DNA of 16,876 bases from Ochromonadaceae sp. CCMP2298 (taxonomy: Eukaryota > Sar > Synurophyceae > Ochromonadales > Ochromonadaceae), in contig MU634042.1 of the NCBI GenBank assembly GCA_026770595.1, forward strand, positions 1 to 16,876. Direction: 5' to 3'. Position 1 is the stretch's first letter. Each line of letters begins with the position of its first letter. Positions 9,055-16,202 of this stretch are shown here, piece after piece. The notes beneath the pieces are model-generated. The model did no database searches and had not been told where the DNA came from. It saw nothing but the letters and a program-made list of their open reading frames with translations. The translations under genes were made by a program, and so were the position numbers.

Positions 9055-9561
9055 CGCTAGTGTGGATCGAGTAAATAATGTCGCGCGTCAAGGATAGTGC
9101 GCAGCCACCGACCCCAGCTGTGACTTGCAGGTGCTCGGGGAAAGCAGGTTGTGACAGCTCATGTGCTGTTGCTCGAGGCACATCAGAACCCCTCTTTCTC
9201 TCTGCTTGGATCTCGCAACGCGCAATGAGAGGGACGTGCAAAAACTCTGGACTTTGAAGAAAACTCCAGAAAAAAGCACGAAGTCATGGAGAGTTCGACA
9301 GAGCTCGCTCCTTCTCACAGCAATCTAGGAAGATCCACAAGCAAAGCTACTGACCGTGTGATCTGTGGGTGCATCGTGAGAAATCAGTGCGTGTTCACCG
9401 AAGCGGCTGCCCTACCTTCACAGCAGGAGAGCTCAAAAGAAGCTTACCCATCGCCCCTTTCCCAGACTACGACTAGGCACCATGGTGAGACCTAGCCCTC
9501 TGAATCTCTGCTCCGCTACACTCGCACATGATAAATCTCTCCTTCCTCGAACAACCACTCC
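9055..9561. promoter_or_regulatory. Divergent promoter region, delta-COP (-) and PSMB3 (+)
   Basis: The 507 bases between two divergently oriented start codons must hold both promoters and leaders. I see no conserved TATA box, no RNA gene and no convincing small coding sequence. A plus-strand frame of 69 codons starting at ATG 9286 has no recognisable family and is treated as chance. Confidence 0.5.
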
Positions 9562-10647
9562 ATGCAGTCGATCTTGGAGTACAACGGTGGTGCAGTGATC
9601 GCCATGGCTGGTGAAAACTGCGTGGGGATCTGCAGGTACGCCGCGCCCTCTGCTGACGGTTACCTCCTTCCTGAGCATCTAATAACTCTCCACCCCCCTC
9701 CCCGCCCACCCCTTCCAGTGATCTGCGTCTAGGTGTGCAGGCACAAACAGTGGCAATGGATTTCGAAAAGGTACAGGGATAAGCGCAGAGTGAGGTTGCT
9801 GAAGCCCCATCACGTCTCTAACGATCGTCTTCCTCTTCTTCTTCTTCTTCTTCTTCTTCTTCTTCTACTTCTTCGGCGTGTGTAGGTGTTCCCAGTGAGC
9901 GACAAGTTGTACATAGGGTTGACCGGCCTTGCTTCGGATGTTCTCTCAGTAAACCACCTGCTTAAATTCCGATGCAATCTGTACAAGCTGCGGGAGAACA
10001 GAGAGATGAAGCCGGAGGCGTTCTCTGCCATGCTCTCCTCGCTGCTCTACGAGAAGAGGTTCGGCCCCTGGTACACCGAGCCTGTGGTGGCTGGACTCAC
10101 AGAGGATGGGAAGCCCTTCTTGTCTGGCATGGACCTCATCGGCGCGCCTGTGTTCGCAAACGACTTCGTGGTGGCGGGCACGTGCACCAGCAACCTGCAC
10201 GGCATGTGCGAGGCGCTCTACAGACCCAACATGGTACGACAGCCTGCTGCATCTGAAGCTGGAGGGCTTTCGTATTACACACAGCAGACCCTGCCCTTTG
10301 AATACTGACTCTCATCCTCTCTCTCCACACACACACTATGTACTATTCACTATGTACTACTCAATGTAGAATCCCGAGGAGCTCTTCGAGGCGCTGTCTC
10401 AGAGTCTGCTGGCTGCTGTCGACAGAGACGCATTGAGCGGTTGGGGCGCTGTAGTGCACATCATGTAAGGGTTGCGCGTGGACTTTTGTCTACCTGATAT
10501 CCTGCGTTCCCTCATGCCGGCGTTACCAGCTGCTGTGTTCATTATAGACAGGGGAAATACTAACATTCGCCTTCCCCACCCCCCTCTCGACCCACCAGTA
10601 CGCCTGAAGGTGTAACTACGCGCAAGTTGAGATGCAGACAGGATTAG
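9562..10647 (+). CDS. PSMB3: 20S proteasome subunit beta type-3
   Basis: Five plus-strand exons, 9562-9635, 9719-9770, 9886-10233, 10370-10464 and 10599-10647, join in frame to 205 aa, the same length as human PSMB3. Recognisable blocks are SILEYNGGAVIAMAGENCVG (3-22), [72 protein letters not shown] and AVDRDALSGWGAVVHII. As in other beta-3 subunits, the N-terminus lacks a propeptide and the catalytic threonine, so this is a structural, non-proteolytic subunit of the inner beta ring. The third exon starts after a long CTT tract that serves as polypyrimidine tract. The fourth intron splits the Ile190 codon as AT|T, close to the C-terminus. The gene converges on eL13, with 249 bp between stop codons. 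Confidence 0.97.
9827..9875 (+). repeat. CTT/TCT microsatellite in PSMB3 intron 2
   Basis: An almost uninterrupted run of CTT triplets ends about 10 bases before the AG at 9884-9885. It doubles as the polypyrimidine tract of this 3' splice site. One CTACTT interruption is visible. Confidence 0.9.
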
Positions 10648-10896
10648 TCCGATTCACTAGTCGTGACTATAGCAAGATAGCAGAGGGGGTAGTGGGAGGT
10701 AGTGGGGGGGTAGTGGCTGCACATATATCCGCCTGTGGACATAATAAGATACGCTGCTTCAAATTAGCATCGTTGCATTGAATCTCCTCCTTGATTTTAA
10801 CCAAAATGTACCGCGATATAGACCGAGCAACTTTAATCAGTTTTCATTTCAGCCAAGCTACCTGCCTTCCTCTCTATATGACGCTATGTCGTATGC
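10648..10896. other. Convergent intergenic region, PSMB3 / eL13, with G-rich tract
   Basis: These 249 bases separate two converging stop codons. Positions 10685-10710 on the plus strand contain GGGGG, GGG and GGGGGGG runs separated by TAGT and AGGTAGT, which fits a four-run G-quadruplex pattern on the PSMB3 sense strand. No other feature is apparent. Confidence 0.55.
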
Positions 10897-11680
10897 TTAC
10901 TTAGCCTCCTCCTCCTCCTTGGCCTTCTTCGCCTTGAGCCTGCGGCCCACGAGACGCGAATCTGATCTGGCTAGGCGCAGCGCGGAGTATCCGGTTGCCG
11001 CCTTCATCTCCTCAGTGATGGTGGCGAAAGTCACGGCCTCGGCCTTGGGGGGCAGGGCGTTGATGTTGACGTCGATCTTAGGGGCCTCTGCGGTCTCGGC
11101 AGCGCTGGAGTCGCCCTTCTTGATAATGCCGGCGCGGCGGGGGAAGACAACCAGCTTCGCCTTGTAGCCCTGCAGCCTCTCCACGTTGAGGGTCAAAGAC
11201 TCCTCGCAATGATTTCTTCTCCTGTGGTCGACAGCGATGCCGACAGTTTGGGCGAATTTACTATTGATGCCAGCAGCCTTCAGCTCGTCGAGCGTGAAGC
11301 CTCTGCCGAGCTTCAACTTGGAGTTGTACTGTAGAAAGAAAGATTTAAACAGTTGGTTAACATCAGCAGGCTGTTTACAGTCTTCTGTAAACGAAGCAGA
11401 CTCACCTTCTGCGTGGGGCAGTGCACGACGGGCCTGAGGGCACCTGCCGAGGGCCTGGGAGCATTAGTGGCGGCTCTCTCCTTGCGCTTGTCACGGCGGA
11501 TCTTCTTCTGCAGGGGCTGGCCGAAGTAAGACTTCACACGCTTAGCCCAGTGCTTGTGGAAGTGCTGGTTGGGGAGGACTGCAAGGCGGGACAAGAATGG
11601 GAGAGAGGTGAGCCATTGCTCCTGAGGCCACGAGCGCAATAAATACAGCGAGCGCGCTTACCGTTGTTGTGCTTCACCAT
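10897..11680 (-). CDS. RPL13: 60S ribosomal protein L13 (eL13)
   Basis: Three minus-strand exons, 11680-11662, 11578-11406 and 11328-10897, join in frame to 207 aa (human 211). The first coding exon is only 19 bases (MVKHNN plus one base). Family blocks are [53 protein letters not shown] (just past residue 60), [14 protein letters not shown], and [17 protein letters not shown]. The C-terminus is Lys/Ala/Glu-rich ([16 protein letters not shown]), as usual. The protein is a basic component of the large cytosolic ribosomal subunit. Both introns (83 and 77 bp) are GT-AG and restore the conserved sequence. The short first exon puts an intron six codons after the start, a common arrangement in ribosomal protein genes. 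Confidence 0.97.
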
Positions 11681-12725
11681 GGTTCAAGGATTCTCGGACA
11701 ACAGGGAGGAGTGGAGTCAAATTATGATCGCGCGCAGGCAGACTCGAAGATGCTCTCTCAGCGCAAGGGAGAAGGAGCTCACTGCCAAAGCCAAAAGTAT
11801 CGAGGCACAGAGGGAGAAAGTTTTGTGGCTGCGAAAGTGATCAAAATACTTGGCCGCGGAGAACTGTTGGTCGACAGACAGTGACGCATATTTTAAGTTA
11901 CGTACGTACTCTTTGCCGCAAAAAAGAAATGACCGCTAAAAAACCCATATCTGTGATATGAAGACTTCATCAATTTCCCTCCCCAACAATCGTACCACAG
12001 CAGTTTTATTTATATTTGACCTTTCTTTCCCACATTACTGGAACACTTGGAACATCAACTGTCTACTAGTATATGCAAATACTCTCATAAGAAGCAAGAA
12101 TGTGAACATTCGTACTTGACGAACACCATGGCTGATCAAAGATTCCAACAGGTAAGAATGAAATAGTCATAGTTTCTTATCGACATAAATCAATCTGATT
12201 ACAATTCGGTGAATCTGCAACCCTTTGTGGCAAACCCAAACACTTCCATATGCTTTTCTTCTACAAAGATATATACTCATCAATTACTCCAGAGGGAGGA
12301 TAGTTACCCAGCTACCGTTGGACAGAAAGGGTTAAATCTTCTTTGAGGAAAGGGTTACCTATTGAAGGCAACAGAAAGGGTTATTGTAACGGTTTTCCAG
12401 ACGTTTCACAAGTCCTGTGTCTCACTTGTCGCCTGGACTCCTGTGGAAGGGACTAAAAGCGCCTAAATTGAGGAAACATTCGATTTTGTCAAAGAGGTTT
12501 TCAATAAACAGCCTAACTTTTTGATCGATAGACGCCATTTTAACTAAAAGTTACAAGTATGTGCATGGGTAAACTTAAAGCACAGAGAAATCTTTTCTAC
12601 CCGCACATGACAGTTCGTCTCAGATAATTAAACACAATCTGCCATATGCAGGAAATCACATTCTGCCTATGGTGAATATTTATGCAAAAATCTAAAATGG
12701 GGTGGCAGAAAGCGATTTTTTAAGA
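11681..12725. other. AT-rich upstream region of eL13; no gene seen
   Basis: The part next to 11680 should hold the eL13 promoter. Beyond 11.9 kb the sequence becomes AT-rich and loses the GC-rich codon pattern of the genes. A triplet of GAAAGGGTTA occurs at 12325, 12348 and 12374, and an ATGCAAAT octamer lies near 12074. I looked for spliceosomal RNAs, 5S rRNA and tRNAs and recognised none. Confidence 0.4.
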
Positions 12726-13160
12726 GCAGCAGCTAGCTGCTTTTACGTCTTCGACCTCTCGCTAAGCTGCAGTCTGCCTTCCTCTAAGTCTTTTTTTCTA
12801 CCTCTCGCTGAGCGGCAGCTGCATTCACGTCTTCTACCTCTCTCGCTGAGAAGTAGCAGCTCCCCCCACGTCTTGTACCTCTCGTTGAGCAACAGCTGCA
12901 GCCACGTATTCTACCTCTCGCTAAGTAGTAGCATGGCAGCTTCTTCCCCCACGTCTTTCACCTCTCGTTGAGCAGCTGCAGCTGCCACCGCATCATCTGC
13001 CTTTCGTTGAGCAGCAGCTTCCCCCACGTCTTCTACCTGACGTTGAGTAGCAGCTGCCCAAACGTCTTATACTTCTCGTTAAGCAGCAGCAGCCTAGCTA
13101 GCTGCCTTTACGTTTACTACTCTCCACGTCTCTTACCTCTCACAGTTCAGTACGTCTTCT
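12726..13160. repeat. Imperfect minisatellite (~36-48 bp units) with ACGT cores
   Basis: About ten diverged units follow the pattern CAGCTGC, CCCCACGTCTTCTAC, CTCTCGTTGAGCAGCAG. ACGT cores start at 12745, 12827, 12868, 12904, 12951, 13026, 13062, 13110, 13126 and 13152, with decayed units near 12786 and 12988. One unit at 13038 reads TGACGT through a change elsewhere in the unit. Read on the plus strand the units give HVFYLSLSSS-like peptides, but indels shift the frame between units, so this is not a conserved protein. Confidence 0.8.
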
Positions 13161-13946
13161 CCTACTACAAGTGCTTGAGAACCGCGACAGTGAACAGTGA
13201 GAACAGGTCGAGGAGAAATGATTCTTTTTTGTCAGACAATGCGTCAAACCCTCAGCCAAGTTCCAAGCTAACTAACACCTGAGCCTTGTCGCACCTTAGA
13301 TATGCGGTGAGTGGGAGAAGCTTGGCTCTTTCTTTTTGCTCTGGGCTCGACTCAAAGGCGAAATGAAGGTATCTATTTATCTATCTGCAAGGTAATTTTC
13401 ACGCCGAGATCAACGAGCTCACGATATCCGTAATTACCTCTCTTTCTACTGCTGCAGTTTTTTTTTTTTTCCACTTTCTTTTATTGCTTACTTTGATCGA
13501 AAAAACTATAAGACCTTAAAAAAAAATCCTAACTCCTCTACGCGTGCACGATGCTATTGTTCTCTACCCTTTCAGAATGATAGTGATCAGTAACCCCTGC
13601 AGTATGCGAGTTGTTGCCGTATACTCGTATACTATTTTCTAACAATGCATTTGCGAGGTATTTCTGGAGAGTAGCACTACCACAGTAAGCTATGTCATAA
13701 AGTACTGCAGCAGTGCACCACTACTAAACTTACGCATTTTTGTAGCATACCCGAAACACACACACACATAGGGTGTATCATGTCCGTCGACTCGAATATA
13801 ATTGGTTGAAAATCGAGTTGACTCGACAGAGCCAGAGCCTTGTTGGTCTTTGGCCTTCTCTGTATACGGGCGCGCGCGCGACTTGGACCAAAGCTTCAGG
13901 AACAAGTGGAAATCGACTCCAGCTTTCTGTCGCTAAATAACAACTG
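13161..13946. other. Gene-free, low-complexity stretch
   Basis: I see no gene here. Simple sequences include a TATC-type run near 13371, a T12 run near 13458, a CA run near 13755-13769 and a GC dinucleotide run at 13870-13880. A 10-bp inverted repeat (13786-13795 with 13813-13822, 17-base loop, one G-T pair) could form a hairpin. Confidence 0.5.
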
Positions 13947-14267
13947 TCATGGCGAAAAGAGTAAACGATCCCATATTCTGAGGATTCTTTTGAGTACGAA
14001 ATACAAAGAGCTGACTGACTGCGCAAATTCAACTGAGGCCTGTTGTAGCTCGGTCTGAGCCGCTAAATGAGAGCTTATGAGAAAATCCGCTTCACCGCCA
14101 CCACTGCTTTCAAATGCAGCAGCATCCAGCGCATCTGCAAGGACTGACTTGCTTTCGAGTGCTTTCTCTCTTTCTCGATTAAGAGCGAGCTCAATTTCGA
14201 GTGACTCAAAAAGATGTTCCAAATTTCGAGTATCAGATTTAAGTCTAAGCGCAGATACCAGTGTCAG
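13947..14267 (-). pseudogene. Possible relic of a coiled-coil protein gene, or unannotated exon
   Basis: The minus strand is open from about 14267 to a TGA at 13947-13949 (about 106 codons) but has no ATG near its beginning. Its composition is protein-like: residues such as LEHLFESLEIELALNRER and EKALESKSVLADALDAAA give an amphipathic, Glu/Leu-rich helix pattern. A second minus-strand open stretch (14361-14522, 53 codons, with AEWRSALRLTEQLLTKGL) has a similar helical look about 95 bases upstream. They may be exons of one undetected gene or pieces of a decayed gene. I do not recognise a family, and chance open frames are not excluded. Confidence 0.25.
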
Positions 14268-14570
14268 TCAGAATCTTGGCTTTAATATTACAACATAGCG
14301 TGAGAGAATATGGACTTACTTAGAGCAGCTCGGCACAGAAAGCTACGCAACTTTTGTTGTTCAAGAAAAAGAACAAACAGAAATCTTGGTGTCATCATCT
14401 ATCTCCCAGGCTAAGTAAGATTGCTGCAGATGCAACCCTTTTGTCAGAAGCTGTTCGGTGAGCCGAAGAGCGCTTCTCCATTCAGCAACATCAAGAAAAG
14501 AGAAGCCTGCTCCCAGAGGAGATCAAATCCGGCACCCACTCAGTTAATTATGCGGAGCTCTAAGCAAGGA

Positions 14571-14718
14571 CTCGTGTTTAGAGATTGAGGTGGCTACCCG
14601 GCCAGGCTAATCGGGAGGCGCGCGTAAAGAGCCGGTATAGTAAAACACGAGGTTTGAGAGGTGGGAAATGACAGTGGTTACCGACAAAACCCCGAAACCC
14701 GCTAGTCAGCGCTTTTTT
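14571..14718 (+). ncRNA. Possible structured RNA ending in a T8 run
   Basis: CTCGTGTTT (14571-14579) is a perfect 9-bp complement of AAACACGAG (14643-14651), enclosing a GC-rich interior with further short complementarity (CCCG/CGGG). About 60 bases later a small CGCT-AGTC-AGCG stem is followed by TTTTTTTT, which would terminate RNA polymerase III. GGTTTGAGAGG just after the closing stem vaguely resembles a B box. It is not a tRNA, 5S, U6 or SRP RNA that I can recognise, and could be chance. Confidence 0.2.
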
Positions 14719-15020
14719 TTGCCGGTCGGAGGGCCTCGCAAGTTAGTAAATAGGCCCTTATCGCAAAGAAGAAAAAATGAACTAAAATCGGCCCCTTGAA
14801 GCCTCTCATATCCTTCTCGCAGGTCAGTGAGCCTCTTTGGTTGTCCTCCTAGTTCTAGCTGTGAAGGTGACAGAAGATAATTAAGTTTAACGGATTCCGC
14901 GGGCTCCTTGCGGTTTTTGCCCAGGCCGCATGGGCACTGACACGGAGGGACAAGAGGCAGTAGAAAGGAAGGGTGAATTAAGGGCAGCAGAATCAATAGA
15001 AGGATGAAGGGCGACTTCAA
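14706..15020 (-). other. Unassigned open frame without ATG
   Basis: The minus strand is open for 104 codons up to a TGA at 14706-14708, but the frame begins with TTG and contains no early ATG. The second half (SVKLNYLLSPSQLELGGQ, RLTDLREGYERLQGADF) looks protein-like, and the first 20 residues are strongly hydrophobic. Part of it is the complement of the inverted relic at 14925-14992, so some of this openness may be inherited from that sequence. No family is recognised. Confidence 0.2.
14925..14992 (+). pseudogene. Inverted relic of the 3' end of the neighbouring repeat-protein gene
   Basis: The plus strand here reads MGTDTEGQEAVE, followed by GGTGAATTAAGGGCAGCAGAA. The repeat-protein gene on the opposite strand ends MGTATEGHDTEGQEAVEG and then GGTGAAGGGCAGTAGAA (15169-15258). 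The relic lacks one short acidic unit, has small indels, and continues to a different stop at 15004-15006. A pyrimidine-rich CAG (14920-14923) just upstream resembles a splice acceptor. It is either a truncated inverted duplicate or the last exon of a decayed paralogue. Confidence 0.65.
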
Positions 15021-15168
15021 TTCTGTGTGTGTTTCAGTTGTTTTAGCGTTTTTCAGTGCGAAACGGCATTCGACATTGCAAGTACACAGTCATTCATAAA
15101 GATACAATATTAAACAGGGATCCAGCTTCGTACACTTGCAGCATTCTTCACCGCAACCCTCGCCGCTT

Positions 15169-16202
15169 CTACTGCCCTTCACCAGCGAAGAATGCTTGGA
15201 GTCCTTCTACTGCCTCTTGTCCCTCTGTGTCATGTCCCTCCGTGGCAGTTCCCATACGGCCAGCCTTGACTTTGGCAGCTTTGGCTTTGCGGGCCTGGGC
15301 CAGACGCGCCAGCCGCACCTGCCTGATGCTGGGTCTCCTGGGAAGCTTGGGCAGTTGCATGGAGCTCGCGAGAAGGGCGGAGATTCCCTCGGAGGAGTGG
15401 CCGCCGCCACCGCTCTCGTCCACGATGTCAGTCATCCCAGGCCCCAGAGAGCCAGCAGCTGCTGGAGGGGGAGGAGGGGGAGGAGGGTGGGGAGAGTGTG
15501 AGCGATAAACAGGATAATTTAAAAATCGCGAGCACTTCGCGTGGTGTTCTTACCTGCAGGCCCCTCTCCCTCCTGTTCCTCCGTGTCTGGCCCACCTCCC
15601 TCTTGTCCCTCCGTGTCAAGCCCCTCTCCCTCCTGTTCCTCCGTGTCTGGCCCACCTCCCTCTTGTCCCTCCGTGTCTGGCCCACCTCTCTCTTCTCCCT
15701 CCGTGTCTGGCCCACCTCCCTCCTGTCCCTCCGTGTCTGGCCCACCTCCCTCCTGTCCCTCCGTGTCTGGCCCACCTCCCTCCTGTCCCTCCGTGTCTGG
15801 CCCACCTCCCTCCTGTTCCTCCGTGTCAAGCCCCTCTCCCTCCTGTTCCTCCGTGTCAGGCTCCCCTCCCTCTTGTCCCTCCGTGTCAGTGCCCTTGCGG
15901 AGAGCTTTGGCATATTTGGCTTTGCGGGCAACAGCCATACTTTCCACGCGGCGCTTCTTGATGCTGGGTCTTCTTTCTGAGTACTTGAGGGGCACGTACG
16001 GGGCGCGCGGCACGGACTCCATGATGGACAGTAACAGCTGAACGGGCTCCATGATGGACAGTAGCGGCTGAGCAGGGTCGATGGGCTTCGCTGTCCTGGA
16101 GGCCAGCAGGCGGCCGATGCGAGCTTTCGCCACAGCTCCCCGGTTTCCTTTGGCTGCTTGGCTCCGCCGACGAGGCTGCTTGGAACCAGCAGACCCAGTC
16201 AT
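15169..16202 (-). CDS. Unrecognised basic protein with expanded acidic 10-residue repeats
   Basis: Two minus-strand exons, 16202-15554 and 15461-15169, join in frame to about 313 aa. I do not recognise the family. Residues ~1-105 are basic (SKQPRRRSQAAKGNR, ERRPSIKKRRVESMAVARKAKYAKALRKG) and include an 11-residue duplication, PLLSIMEPVQL then LLSIMESV. There follow 11 acidic units of the type TEGQEGGGPD. After the intron, a second module repeats the plan: RRPSIRQVRLARLAQARKAKAAKVKAGRMG, then TATEGHDTEGQEAVEG. There is no signal peptide or membrane segment; the charge pattern would suit a nuclear or nucleic-acid-associated protein, but that is inference only. The start is uncertain: ATG 16202 lies just after a CAG that could be a splice acceptor (16211-16209), so upstream exons may exist. 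In-frame coherence across the GT-AG intron is the main evidence that the gene is real. Confidence 0.6.
15561..15890 (-). repeat. Coding minisatellite: 11 units of 30 bp
   Basis: Eleven consecutive 30-bp units fill the end of the first exon of the repeat protein. Each unit encodes ten residues of the type DTEGQEGGGP or DTEEQEGEGL. Three units (15711-15740, 15741-15770, 15771-15800) are identical, which points to recent expansion or homogenisation. All units keep the 30-bp length, so the reading frame is preserved. Confidence 0.97.

Noticed and set aside
9286-9495. 69-codon frame in the delta-COP/PSMB3 promoter region
   Set aside because: Composition is not protein-like, there is no homology that I recognise, and it ends just before the PSMB3 start region.
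11669-11884. Plus-strand frame (71 codons) upstream of eL13
   Set aside because: Overlaps the eL13 first exon on the opposite strand and has no family resemblance.
12325-12383. Three GAAAGGGTTA motifs, reminiscent of telomeric AGGGTTA
   Set aside because: Spaced 23-26 bases apart with unrelated sequence between, so not a telomeric array. Listed only as local short repeats.
12702-13282. Ser/Leu-rich plus-strand frames of 89 and 104 codons
   Set aside because: They are translations of the minisatellite. The frame shifts between units, so a coding role is unlikely.
14580-14640. Segment with a superficial look of SRP RNA (GGTGGCTACCCGG, CGGGAGGC)
   Set aside because: The conserved SRP helix 8 motifs and Alu-domain elements are not present nearby, so the similarity is compositional.
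11900-15000. A transposable element filling the gene-poor stretch
   Set aside because: I found no terminal repeats, transposase or reverse-transcriptase motifs, or target-site duplications. Degenerate remnants cannot be excluded by eye.
15498-16041. Long plus-strand frames over the 30-bp repeat (160 and 166 codons)
   Set aside because: Mirror frames of the repeat, whose length is a multiple of three and so stays open in several frames. Only the minus-strand frame continues coherently across the intron into a homologous module.
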